Source: Istiophorus platypterus
Taxonomy: Eukaryota > Chordata > Actinopteri > Istiophoriformes > Istiophoridae
Length of the DNA stretch: 64,000 bases
Assembly (NCBI GenBank): GCA_016859345.1
Contig: CM029121.1
Coordinates: 6,823,911-6,887,910 of the forward strand
Direction: 5' to 3'
Part shown: one piece after another, positions 12,024 to 52,517 of the stretch
Position numbering within the stretch: position 1 is the first letter of the stretch
How the letters are laid out: every line of letters starts with the position of its first letter
Made by a program: the position numbers and the translations under genes
The notes under the pieces: generated by a model
The model's database searches: none
Told to the model about the DNA's origin: nothing
What the model saw: the letters and a program-made list of their open reading frames with translations, nothing else

Positions 12024-15000
12024 TGAGTGTGTTTGTATCCAGTAGCATGAACGCTAGCGTGGACACTATCTGATTAAATACAAGCAATAGAGCAAATGAG
12101 TGAGGGAGAAGGGAACTGTGCAGCGACAACATGAGATCAGGAGGCACTTAGAGTGTGTCGATCCTCCACAGACTATGTTACTGCTACATCGTCGAATCAA
12201 CGTGACACATGAAATCTGTTGTTTGGCTGCTCGTCCTGCATTCAGCAGCCTGAGCACTGGGTGTGGTGGTGCAGTGCCCTCATCCAACCACAAGGTGGGT
12301 CACCTATTCCACTTCAGAGACAGCGTGTCAGCGAGCGAGAACATGGGCAGACAGCTGCTGGGGGCAGTCCTTTTATCTCCTACTGCTTGGGATGGGCATA
12401 TATACATGAGAGAGGGAGAATGGGAGAGAGGAGGATCTTTTATTCTCATTACATCTCCATCTCAAAATATCTTGTTCATCTGCATGTAATTCTATTGGTT
12501 TTGTAATGGTTAGTTTTACACTCTTCATTAGTACAAAACAAGCATTACTTAACTCTTCTCAGACATTTACCTCTTGATAATAAATGCACTGTAATATTCA
12601 TCAGCTGAAAGCATGGGGACACTTGCTTTAATCAAATCTCCAGAGTAGGATAAAAAACAAAAAAAAAAAAAAAAATTGTAATCCACTTTCTTCAAGTCAG
12701 ATTGTAACAGAACTTCCTCTTCTCGTATCCTGTCAGTTTTTTTGAGGCTGCCTGATTGAGGAAGTGTGGGCCCCAATACCAACTGTGCATCACTCCATCC
12801 AAAGAAATATCGCTGTAACTGATGTTCTATTTATGTACGACTGCATCTAGATATCTAGACATTATGTATGTCACGGTTATTTGCTATGGTATTACTTTTG
12901 CATAACATTCAAACATTCCTCTTTCTTTAATTAAAATATTGTTTCACTTGTCTGCCTGTCTCACTCTATGTATCAGTATTTTGTGGTTCAAAGCATCTCT
13001 TACAGTTTCCTTTAACTGAACATCACTTTGTGATGCTGCTAATCAAGGACCTGATGAATAAACAAGAGCAGATAAATTATCATGATCTGGACTGCAGGGT
13101 CACTTCTAGGAGTTGATGAGGTCTAGAGCTAAGTCCAGACCATCTGTTTTTTTGTTTTTTGTTTTTTGTTTTTTTTTAGCCCTGAGGGCTCCTATGTAAC
13201 AAATGGAAATGTGTGGCCGTGAGAACTTTGCATCTCTTAAGCTTAACTTAATTGAGAAATCGTTGCTTGTAATTTGGCTGTTTGGCTTTGTCATATTAGT
13301 CTGTAAATAGCATGGCAACAGGCTTTTGGTCAATTATGTGTCAACAGCTGTTTCCACAGTCAGCGGGTAAAGTTTTGAGAGCCCAACTACTTAATTTCTT
13401 GCTTTGACTTCTACAGTGGTGCCAGTAAAGAGGCCAAACTGAATTTAAGATAAAACTCTGAGGAACTTCTATGTCATGTGGGAAATAAAGTTGTTTTATG
13501 TGTGTTCATGGCAGAACTATTTCATCTGATCTGCAATAATCCATGTTTGAAACTATGGAGGTTTCATTTTCAGAAATTAACTTGCTGTAAAACAGACAGT
13601 GGTCAAAGAACAAATTTAGATCTTGCTTTTTCCAAGTAAAGCTTCAAGCTTATATACATAAGCTATGTCTGAACACGCTCAGTTGTTCATTCAATCACTT
13701 CTCCCTATACCACAGAACGTCAATACTAAAAGTGAGCAGTAAATTGTGATTTCAGACACTTATCCACAGTCTGCACAACCACAGACAGGTATAATCTAGC
13801 AAGTCTGCAAATATACAAAACATCTGTGCATCTTTAAATTGTGATGGATTGCATTGTGGGATGGGAAGACTTTTCTGAAAACATTGCTGGCTAACGCCTG
13901 ATTTTTTTAACCATGTTAAAAAAAAAAAAAAAGGAAAAAAACCCCGAACCTGACAGTTGTTCTTGAGAGCTGTGAAATCTATTTTAAATAACTTAAAATA
14001 CATAACGTACTTTTGCCTACTATTCTACTTAAAATAACTGTATTGGACACTTTAGGTGTTATAAAGAGGCAATATGTAGGAATTGATTAACTGTCAAATT
14101 CATACTCCAAACAAATAGGAGGCGGCAATGGGACAAATCCTAGTTGGCCTCTCTATCAGTAGCCCATTGGTCCGGCAAAAAATCAATAACGTATTTATGG
14201 TCCACTGTATGTGCCAGAATTCATCTGCATGAGAGTGTGTTGGATGCATATTTTTGTTAACATGTTGCAAAACATGGGGATTTTGCATTGGGTAACAATA
14301 TTTTCCACACTGGTTTACTGGGTTTACTTTGCAATTTAATTAAGTCACTGGCAGGCTGTTTTCTTTGGTTAGTGTTGGACTGATGACGATGATTTTGATC
14401 AGATGACACAGTTAGGTATGATAAGGGATGAGTCAAATGCTAGACAAACCTCATCAATCTACCCATTACAACCCTATCATTTCAATTGGTAGTGAGCTGT
14501 AGGGGAACGTATCATATCTTCTGGCGGGTAACAAGTCATAGAGGCACTCAGGCGATGTGCAGATGATTAGAGCTCACTAAGGACATCTAGAGGGCAGGTG
14601 TGGATCCAGCAGGACTGGGAAAAAAACAGAGCAACTGCACAAAAGCCCTGAGTGGGAAGATGAGACGGTGCAGGGAGATTTGGTAAGTGTATCCTGAAAG
14701 CAGCCAGAGGGTGGAGGATAGATGATGACATCCAAACCGATGGGTTGTGATTAATCAGTTTCACTTTCAGATATGAATAGTATGAAGACAGGAGGAGGAC
14801 GGACACTCTGTTTTCAAACTTTCATTATGAACATTATGGCACTGATGACATCACATAATCTGCACATGAATATAAAAAATATCACTGCATATTTAGCATT
14901 AGCATTAGCATTACCAAAGCAGTAATGCTTTGCAGTAGCATGATAAATGTGAAACCTTAAATGACAGTGGTATTTGTACCATTATGATCTTTGGGTTGCC

Positions 15001-15240
15001 AACATCTCTACTGTCAATTTTTGTGGCAGAAATTTGAAAACTACTCTAACTATTTTCTTATATGGGTTATAGTGAGATATACGGCATTCTATAGAAATGT
15101 TGCTGTTGGGGTTTGGGTTAGTTCGTGAGGCTAGGTAGCAACATGACGCTCTAGAGATGGCAATATCGGTTGGTAGGTCAAATGGTCCACAACTTTGTCC
15201 AGACTGGAATATCTCAAAAAGTACAACCACTGTCCCCATA
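10871..15240. other. intergenic, no gene seen
   Basis: AT-rich, with the GT microsatellite at 11971-12021, A/T homopolymer runs (12658-12676, 13147-13178, 13917-13932) and no reading frame that resembles a known protein. A slightly GC-richer patch at about 12100-12440 has overlapping 95- and 129-codon frames without recognisable domains. Confidence 0.5.
11971..12021. repeat. (GT)n microsatellite
   Basis: About 25 uninterrupted GT units followed by a gagtgagtgt variant end. Confidence 0.97.
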
Positions 15241-15640
15241 GGATGAAATGTTTATCAGGCACAATCACAAGGTCAAAAAACCTTGACTTGGGACCAATGT
15301 AATGACAATATTGGGTAGTCCGCCAATTTGGACTGAAATATTGCTACATATATTAAATCATGTGCCATGAGATGTCATGTTCCCAAAAGTATGAATATTA
15401 ATAACCTAATAACACACATACAATACGGTAATAAAAACCACCACTGCCAATGTTGTTTTGGTTTATAAACAAATACAGTACCTTTGTGTTTAGTGCTAGC
15501 AAATGTTAGCGTGCTAACACACTAAACTGAGATGCCTTGTGAACTTCAGCATTTAAGCATTGTCACTGTGACATTGTCAGCAGGCTGGTGTTAGTATTAA
15601 GCTCAAAGTGCAACGGTGCATAAGTACAGCCTCACAGAGG
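15241..15640. repeat. interspersed repeat family A, longer copy
   Basis: Shares ordered phrases with 7318-7540 and, at its GCTAGCA/TTAGCATG-rich end, with 63500-63670. The end reads like the 'tgctagcaaatgttagc' and 'agctcaaagtgcaacggtgc' words seen repeatedly in percomorph genomes. No coding capacity. Confidence 0.55.
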
Positions 15641-16979
15641 GGACAGCATGGCATCATCTTACAGTTGTGAGGATCACAATGTAAACTTCACCTCCAATGT
15701 ACTGTGGTGGAGGCATAAATCTCACAGGTATCTCAGTACCTGGAGAAAAAAAACAAATGATAACTACATGGACAGATCAAAACAGAGGGAAGCCATTTAT
15801 TTGTAAACCAACACTTTAACTGATCTCGTCAAATTTTATGTCTCAGATATGAAACTGATACAAATATGGAAAAAACAATTTAAAGTTTGGTTTATTGCTG
15901 TACATGTTCAGTCACTACTTTAAAGATAAACTATGATACAGGTGCTTGGTGGCTTAGCATAGGCAGTAGACCAGGTTCATTAAATTGGCAGGCTCCTGGC
16001 TAAAAATCTCAAGGTGAATGATGATTGCTAATTCTGCTTCATCTCAGTGCAGGCCTCTTCAAAATTTCAAAATTAGAGCAGTGCTCTGACAGGCGATGTG
16101 CTTCAACCCCCCCCGTCATCATCTTCCTTTACCTCTCTGCTAACCCTCACAAATCAAAACTATGAAGGAGCAATGTGCCAAGATCTGGTTTAATTTATTG
16201 TGATGCATTGCTTATGCGGTAACAATTCAAATGAAAAGGAGACAAAATACAACACATGCTTTAAAGATCATTACAATATGTCATGTCATTAGTGTTCAAC
16301 AAAACTCACCTGAAGCCAAGGGGCTAGCTACCAGCTGCTACCAACATGAACAAAAACATCCATTGTGACTCATATGATGCAGGAATACCCTCTTAATCTC
16401 AGCCTAATCTATGAAACTCTTTACTGAATCATCTCCCACCAGTCATGACTGCAAACACCTGTTTTTGAACAAATATTCAATGTTACTCTTTCCCCAGTTT
16501 GGACCTAATATTACTGGGATCTGATTTCCCACGGAATCAGCTTTGAAACACTGGACTGATGTGTTTTGTCAGGGTGCATCAAATCAAGTGGGTAGTAAAG
16601 TCAGATAAAAAGAGATACAACTTGTCTCAGTCTCTGTCTCTATCGACTCAGCTTTTTCTATTGTATGAAATGTGGAAGAAAATCAAAGCAATGAGTCTGG
16701 TTTGTTATGTAATGATCCATGACTCAAATGTAGTACTAATAAGAAGACATTTCTCTATGTTTTCTCAGTGCAACATAAAGTCCATTTTCTTCCAACACCA
16801 TTGGTAGTTGATTGTTGGGCCTGTGATTTGGATCTAAGATCATTCATTATTTAAATAAAGCATACATTCAGTACTGGCACAAAGTAACATGACTCATTTT
16901 CATTGTGTTGGCTCTGCAGCATATTGAGTAAGAAATGAAACCATGACTCTAAGATTAAAATGCTGTAAATTTCAAATAG
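15641..16979. other. intergenic, no gene seen
   Basis: No supported gene. A short stretch near 15930-15990 (tggcttagcataggcagtagacc) may be a fragment of repeat family B. Confidence 0.45.
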
Positions 16980-17410
16980 ATTATGTATGAAATGGAAGAA
17001 TAATACCACTCCCATGTCTCTCTGTTAAAAGAGTACACTAATATACTCCAGAGTTTTAGCATTGCACTCCAGCAACATTGTCAAAATCAATGTGGTCATT
17101 GTTTTTATACCGCTATTTCTCCTTGTCAAACCCTGCTGCCTACATTACCCACCTCCCACTACCCATCCAATGTTGAGTGGCAACAGTTTGATCAGAGATT
17201 TCAGTGTGTTATGTTAGTAACTCAGAACACAGACTGCAAACAGGGGGAAACAATTATCCCGGCTTTGACCAAAAGAATCTGCCCACCAGCCCCAATAAAG
17301 CTCACTAATTAACGCATGCTATATCTCGTATGACTGAGCTAAGCTAACCATCTCCTGGGTGTGGCTCCATATTTGCTTTACTTTTCTTTGTGGGCTTTGT
17401 TGTTGGCGAG
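16980..17410. repeat. interspersed repeat family B, copy 1
   Basis: Both ends of this stretch parallel the copy at 18452-18690: 'taccactcccatgtctct' at the left, and 'ctgcccaccagccccaataa' followed by 'agctcacta' at the right. The middle (about 17030-17215) has no match in the other copy and may be a nested insertion or a second repeat. Confidence 0.4.
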
Positions 17411-18451
17411 ACCTGAGAAGTATTTTTAACTATGTGGTAAAAGCCTGAAAAGGCCAGACCAAATGGGATATTAAACCAGCACAAATTAAACTGAATCAAA
17501 TCTGACAGGGTTTCCATTTCCATATAAAACCCATCTTCCGTTATTGATTAAAATGGCTTGTAGGATGGCAATGAGCATCATATTTCAGGTATTACTATGT
17601 ACTCTTGGCTATTAAAATGACTGCTCTAGTAAAAATCATGTGCTGAATCATGCACAGCAAATAATTTTTCACTTGCCGGTGGGGCATGTGTCATGTGGAC
17701 AATTATGCAGTAGAACTAGATACTCATTTACCGCTATCTAGAATGAATTTGAAAACTATTTTGTTTTGGAACTCATCATTCTCAGTGTAGGTAGATTTTT
17801 CCTGTGTGCCTTCAGCACAAAGACTTTTTTTAAAACTCTGAGTTGTGCAAAAGTACAAGTGAGTAGGCTTGCCTTGAGATAATAAAATACAAAGTGCTAT
17901 GTGGTAGAATGTCATTTGCTTGTTATTTTTAAAAGGGAGAAACTTAGACTTCATTTCAACTGAATCCGACAACAGCACAAAATCCCACACTGGCTCTTTA
18001 TTCAGGAGAAAAATGATGAAAGCTTTTGCCATCGCAGTCCTCCTCAATATGGCTTCCATGTCTGAATCAGGCGCTGTGTCTGTTTCAGTGATGCGCAAAG
18101 CTGATGGGACCTCTGTTATCTTCTGTTTCTCTCTATGATAATTCATTGATGTTTTCCCCAGGATTTAAAAATATCTTGCAGGCAGTGAGGAGATGAGGTC
18201 TCTCAGGGTAGGATTTAAGCTTCTTGACAACCAACTGTCTAAGACAGCTGTCAGTCACTCTACTCATGAGTCAGTTTTTCCCTGTCAGTTTTCAACCTAC
18301 TAAATTAAAAATCAATTTCCGCTCCTCTCTTCTACTGTGGCTTCTTTTCTTTTTTTCCTCAAACCTCCTTGATCCTCCTTCATTGTCTTGTTTTCACTGC
18401 CTCTTACTCCATCCCCCCATCTTTTTCTTTTCTAGTGATTTGGCATGTACA
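17411..18451. other. intergenic, no gene seen
   Basis: AT-rich. A 140-codon minus-strand frame at 17724-18146 has no recognisable domain, no splice context and ordinary intergenic composition, so it is not called. Confidence 0.45.
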
Positions 18452-18690
18452 TAGATAATTTTTACTTTTTTGGGAAATGCACTTACTCACTGTCATCCTA
18501 AGAGTTAGATAAGAAGAGTGAAACTGTGTTCTGTCCGTGCTTTAAGTATGGATCTAGAACAAAGACTCCAATCGAGTAGCTCAGCTTAGCATAAAGACTA
18601 GACACAGAGGGGGAAAAGTTATCCTGACTCCCTCGTAATTCAAAGAAACACCTATCAGCACCTCTAAAGCTCACTTACTCGCTCACAGTT
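18452..18690. repeat. interspersed repeat family B, copy 2
   Basis: Begins 'ttttttgggaaatgcactta', contains 'cagcttagcataaagactag' and ends 'tatcagcacctctaaagctc'. This is a phrase order I recognise as a very common percomorph fish repeat; I do not assign a name. No coding capacity. Confidence 0.6.
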
Positions 18691-20719
18691 CCTTAAAGTA
18701 ATGCTATTAATTATTGAAAGTTTGCCTCCTTTGACATTCATTTGCCTCAAGTGCCTGAGTAGAGTGGAATACCAATGAGAGATTATGATTTATTTATTTA
18801 TTTTTGTATTTTCAGAATTTATGGACAGTTAACATCAATAAGGGGACGTTCAGGCAGACATCAGCTCTCGCGTAAAAAATACTTATGGGTAACGTTGGTC
18901 TGGGCGTGTTGTTTCAGGCACCAGTGACACCATGACATACGATTCAGGAAGGCCAGTCTGAGGAACAGAGCTATAAATGTGAGAGCTTATCAGACACTAA
19001 AACACTGTACATAATACCGGCAGTTTATAATCCTAATATGTGACACGGGTGTACATCTCTGGAAAAATATCACGGTGACAATCATTTAATTTTTGTTGCG
19101 ATGATGATGAGGCAGAAATATATTTCCACCAGGTTCAACTTTTGTCTTTGTCTTCAGGCACAGTTACGTGGGTCAGTGTTTAAAATTATGAAAACTGACA
19201 CAAATCTCACTATAATGAAACAATGACAATGGCAATAATTATAATGATGCTAACTGTTATAATAGCAATAGGTAGTTAAAATCATGTAATTTATTTAATA
19301 GGGCGTCTGTTTTTAATAAACCTAACACTAACCCGTATATTTTCTCTCAGCTTGTCTGTCGTGTGTGTGTCCTCCAGTGCCGTATCTACTCTAATTTGTA
19401 ACACTAATTTTATATTTATTGTCTTTATGAGTGTCTTCATGAGTGTAGATGTTGTGTACTGTGTTCTCAGTGTGTATGACCCCAGGAAGAACAACTAATT
19501 TAAAACAATAGCTAATATGAATCTAAATGAACAAACAAAGCAGATAAAGATGAACTAATTGTTCAAATTTTCAAAATGTCAAAGTAGCCCGTATTTGGTG
19601 AGAGAGAAGGAAGGAAGGGGTTAGGAGGCGAGATTGAATTTTTTTTTTTAAGCAATTAGTGTGAGGGGTGTAGATAAGATTCAAAGCTTTCCTCCCTTTC
19701 ACCCCCCCCATCCCTCTTCTCTGTGTTCAGCTCTCCTCCTCCGCTGTTGTCTGATGTCTCTCTCCATCCACCCATCCCCTCTCCTCCTCTCTGTGTATTA
19801 TGCTTGAACCCAGTGAACCAGCCTTTTCCTTGCAGCTACTGCCACAGAAGCAGGATGAAAGACTCCTCTCTCTCTCCACACTCTCTCTCCTCGAATGTGA
19901 ATGAATTCTGTCTGACACAACCTCTCCCTGCCTCCTATCACTCAAGCTCACATTTGCTCTTCTATCATGCATGACAGGGATTCTTTCTGATCTGTGCGCG
20001 TGATGTTTCATGTCGATAAGACCTGCAGTACAGTGGAAATACATTTTCAAGAGACCAGAGTGAGCTTTATATAGTGAAGTGTGAGTACTGTGTGTATAGG
20101 ATTACTCAGCTGCTTGATAGTAGTGTACTGAAATGACACGGCTCCATGTGAGACGTGTGTTGTGTGTGTGAGTGTGTGTTTACCATAGATGTATGCATTA
20201 TCTACACAGCTATCATGAGGACATGAATAGAGCACTGAAGAGTGTGTGTATATTTCTTGTGTCGTCGGGAGAACCTTCTTGTAATCCCACCAATACCAAT
20301 AGAGGATGTAAGCAAATCCATTTCCTGTGGACAGTGTGTGTGACGAAGAAGAAACAGTTTGGGAATCTATTCAGTGTAAAGCAATCAGACAGGTAGGGAA
20401 ACACTAACGATCTTCAGCGTAGCTTACTGTATATGCTTTGTATGTATTGTTGGAGTTGAAGATGACATCTCTAATATTCAAGTGTGTGTGTGTGACTGAT
20501 AGAGAAAAATGTGTTTATGTTTGTGTTATGTCTTCCTGAAATATGTCAACCCACTTTATGACTTCCTCCCTCAGGGGGGTCAACTGATGGGAGGACAGGA
20601 AACAACATGTTTGTGTCTCTCTGTTATCATGTGTGAATCTTGAGTGTGTGTGATGAGGGTGTGTGAGGGGCAGTTATTGAAAACCTGAAACCACTGTATT
20701 CACAATCTTTTCATTTTTC
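18691..20719. other. intergenic, no gene seen
   Basis: Includes a CT-rich (pyrimidine-rich) stretch at about 19685-19960 and scattered short GT-rich pieces at about 20155-20180 and 20480-20495. No supported gene. Confidence 0.45.
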
Positions 20720-21112
20720 ATCCCCTAAAAGAAAATTCCATATTTGCCATTTTTAACATTTTAGTTTAGTATGTTAGCACTGACACATCTGCTAATTATC
20801 ACCAATCAAACTTTTGACTTTATGACGCCATTAGTTACTTCAATTCACCCTTAGGGGGACATAAGTGTGTACAAAATCTCATGGACGTCCATCCAACAAT
20901 TATCAAAACCACAAAAGTCAACCAGCTGGTGGTGCTAGGGGTAAGGTCAAGGGATCAGCGAATCCATCAAGAGTCATTTTTTGGCAACCATGAATGTCTG
21001 TACAATATTTTGTAGCAATCTATCAAATAGTGGTAAGTCTGGACTAAAGAGGTGGAACGACAGACCAACACCGTCATCCCCCGACTGACGGTGCTAGCAT
21101 GTAAACAAATCT
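20720..21112 (+). repeat. interspersed repeat family A, well preserved copy
   Basis: Contains 'aaccatgaatgtctgtacaa' and ends with a run of GAC-rich words followed by 'ggtgctagcatg'. The same ordered words occur at 58910-59182 ('gaccatgaatgtctgtacaa', then 'ccaatagttattgag', then 'gatgctagcatggc'). These are two same-orientation copies about 38 kb apart. Confidence 0.65.
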
Positions 21113-22185
21113 GTCTGGCTGTGTTTGAGATTATATTTCTACCTACAAGACTGTTGAACAACTGGTTGTAAAGCTGTGTGTAGTTTTGTTGCCATTTCTC
21201 CGATGAGCAATGAAATTGGTCAGTAAAATATTATGTAATAGCTGATGGGAATGGCAGCCGGTTGTAGATTAATCAGTTTAGTCAAACCCGCTGGTCTCAT
21301 TTAGCCCTTCTTTATTCCACTTGGCATTAAAACCAGCCAGTGACTTTTAATATGATAATAAAAACTTAGAGTGATCAGTCACTGTGAAGAGAAAGGTTGT
21401 ACTTGCAGTTTGAAAAAAGTCTTAAACTGTGGTTGCTGCAGAGTTACTGGGGTCAGCCTGGTACATTTTAAAAACTCAATAAAAAGTTTTTGTCCTGAGA
21501 AAATTAACTTTCTCCCTGTGTGACTGGTGCAGAGTTCAGCTGCCTTTTGCTGCCTATAGTACGCCTGTCCGTAAACAGTGAGAGCTTATTAAAATGCAAT
21601 TACAAGAACTCATCGGGCCCTTGTCATGAGGCGTCACAGTGCACACCAACAATAATCCTGAAAACTTGATTCGTTTTGGTTACAAAGCCTGTAGATTTTA
21701 TTCTCAGCTGTTGGTAGCGCTGCTGGCGATCTATTTACTGAGGTGTGATTACGTTTTTGGTGCAATGAGCTATCTAACTATGCATTTTAGCAAGTGTTGT
21801 AATTGAATATGGCTTTTGTGACACCAGCAAGCCCCCAGTAAAATCACATTTCAGGGAACTCTTCATTTCGAGGGTTTGACTTTAAAAGTCTCCAAGTGAA
21901 AACAATAATTCTGATCATACATCTTAAGACTCTTTCACCATTCTCTTTATCTATCTTTGCATGTTCAATCTGACTGAATGTGTGATACTACTTGGGAGCT
22001 GTTTCCTTGAACCTGAAAGGTCAAAACACAGACAGAGTGATACTGAATGACTCAGAGACAAGAAGAGGTTGTTTTTTTTGTAGTCATGAAAACAGTGGCT
22101 TTTTAATGTAAACACTACATTCGATTGGTTTTTCCAGCACGGACATCCCACATGAAATAACAACCATTCACTAAAGAGGAGTAGA

Positions 22186-22187
<2 letters not shown>
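21113..22187. other. intergenic, no gene seen
   Basis: No supported gene; ordinary AT-rich sequence. Confidence 0.45.

Positions 22188-22225
<38 letters not shown>
22188..22225. repeat. (GA)n microsatellite
   Basis: About 18 uninterrupted AG units; on the minus strand this is a CU repeat downstream of gnao1. Confidence 0.95.
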
Positions 22226-22229
<4 letters not shown>

Positions 22230-24871
22230 AGCACAGAAAAAAGCATTCACTGGGTAAAGAACAGAACAGAGAGGAGGTAAAATCAAACGTAATGAAGATA
22301 ACAGGAACAGAATGCAAAAAAACAGTTATATCGTCATTATACACAGTAGTTTTCTCTTTTAAAAACTAGAAATCAAGATGGCAAGAAAGAGAGGTCTATA
22401 TAGATAGATGGATAGATAGATTGATGAGGGGTAACATAGAGTAGGTATGAATAGATATCAAATTTCCAAATCTACTTATTGTGTGTGTATGTGTTAGTGT
22501 GAGCAAGTGTGTGTATGTGTGTGAGACGTGAGAACTGTGCTTTTCATTGTAGACCTGGAAGGTGTGTGTCAAACTGAAAAGAGACAGAGAAGAAGAAGTA
22601 GAATAAGTAGAAGAAGAAAGGAGCATGACTTTATACAGCATTGATGTGTGAACATGCGGCGTCACTGACTAGCGAACGCAGCGAGAAACGTGCTCTCCCC
22701 AAAAAAAGTGGTTTGTTTTTTTTTTCTGAAATAATAAAAAATAGATATTGTTATAATATTATATTTAATTGTTCTGAGTCAGGCTAAAGTGAGGACATGG
22801 ATCTAATGCAGGGAAACAGGCAAAATGGTAAAAGGGGTGTTTGGTGGGGCACAGTTCAGAGCATTACAACAACACAGGATCGGTCTGAGATCAACATGGT
22901 TCCAAATCAGCTGGCTGTCAAAGTGGAACCCTTTGCAAAACGTCTTTTCATTTAAAAAAGGGAGACAAAGAGAAAAAAAAAATTCTGTAGCTACAAAGCA
23001 CAAGAAAGATTATCTTTTGAGAATATTACAGGATCATCATGATCGTTGTTGTCAATATTGTGGCATTCCCACGTTCATTGGGTTTATTAACTATTGTAGT
23101 AATAACTATAGATTCTTTGTCCTTTTTTGATTTCAACGTGTCACTGAAAGAATCCCGAAATCTACACTTGTTCTTCCAAGCCTCCCACATGACTTTTCTA
23201 CCCTTCGAAACTATGACTCTCTTTTTTTTTTTTTTTAAATATTTGACCCCGCCCCATCCAATTCAGGAACCAATCACCTCTCTCCTTCAGTTTCCATCTT
23301 AGCTCTTTTTTGTATTTTTTACCAGCTTTTTTATTCATCTTTTGCAATTTTTATTGAAAGGATTTTTTAATTATATTATCTGAACAGTATCGATGAATCG
23401 ATGAGAAGCTTTTTTTTTTTTTAACTGGTCTCTTTATACAAAGGCTTGAGTATCTCATGCTATCTGTGTCAGGGCTTTAGGAGGAACAGGAGAAGAGGGC
23501 TGGAGAGAAAGGTTGGCCAAAAGACGGGGGCCTCTGAACCCGAACATCTGGGTGACAGGGCGTCATGCGAAAAGAAGGCAAAACAAAAGACAGATGGATG
23601 GATTAGAAAGATGTAAAGGCATGGTGGTGGTGTGTAAATGAAGAGAGACAGACAGATATGTATGTGTAGGACAAGCAGGTGTAGGACAATCAACCAATAA
23701 ATAAATTATTAAATTTATCAACCATCATCAAACCAGGAGTGAGTTTCCTTACATGGAGAATGTTAGTAGGTCTAGAGGTTATAACAGTGAAGAAGGTAGA
23801 GTTATAACATTGTGTACGGGCTTCTAAAAGCATAGCTATCTACAGTCAAGTACCTCTGTTACATGGTACTGATTAGACATTTAGCACATTTCCTATTGGC
23901 TCTCAGGCTCGGCCATGACCAATGCTCGGCTAATGGCTAAGACCAGGTTTGGGAAACAGGAAGCCTCACTTCCTGTCGATGAAAACCGGGTCCTCAAATG
24001 CAGGGAGTAAAATCATAACAAGTTAATCCAAACAAACAGACAAAAAAGTAAATTGACAACAAACGTCTTAAAATGTCTTGGCTAATGTAAACAAAAGACT
24101 AATGTTAAAATCAGCACTGTCATATTCAGCAGGTCTCAAGAGTTGATTTTAAGGTTTTGGCTGACCTGTCTGGTATTTTAGTTCTACTGACATTTCACAG
24201 ATTTCTGCAAAACTTGTTACATAATTACTACTATAGCAGGAAAAAAACAAACAACATAAAACATGAAGAAAGGTGTCAGGTGAGGCAAAATGTGAATAAA
24301 AATCAGTGTACAGACTGATACTCATGTAATAAATATACACACGATCAACAAAAATAAAACAGAAGTCATATTCATAGTAATAATTAAAAAAAACCTGCAA
24401 AACAAAGTACATGTTTTGTTTATGTTACCAACAAAAAGACACAGCTGAGAAAGAAAAAGGGAGGAGAGCAGGAATGAAGGCTTTCATCGACTTTGTTCAA
24501 GAAGTTTTCAAGGCTGCAGGGTCTCATGTTTTCTACTAGAACAAATTTGTTTGCTTGGCAGCACGCCAAAGATCATCAGGAAGAGAAGTCGGAGCAGGAA
24601 GAGAATAGAAGAGACAAGAACTAAAAACATTATATATATATATTTATATATATGTATGCCTATTTTTTTTAAATTATCCTCATTATTAATATGTACCTAG
24701 TTGCATTTTTCTTTCTTTTTTCTTTAAATAATCAGCGGAATCGTCATCGTCACCATCATCATTTCCACAGCAGTGTCAAAGGAACAGGAATGAGGAGGGA
24801 GGAGGAGGAGAGGAAGGCTGGGAAAGAGGACGGGACAGAGGGGGAGGATATTACAGGGCGTGTGGGCATGC
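22226..24871 (-). other. gnao1: 3' flank and likely 3' UTR of gnao1 (GoA form)
   Basis: The minus strand immediately follows the GoA stop codon. Candidate AATAAA signals on the minus strand lie at 23350-23355, 23330-23335 and 23083-23088, so a 3' UTR of roughly 1.5 to 1.8 kb is plausible. Mammalian GNAO1 is reported to have a further non-coding 3' exon, so splicing within this region is possible. The region includes an AT-dinucleotide stretch near 24630-24656 and many A/T runs. Extent is inferred, not shown. Confidence 0.4.
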
Positions 24872-52517
<27,646 letters not shown>
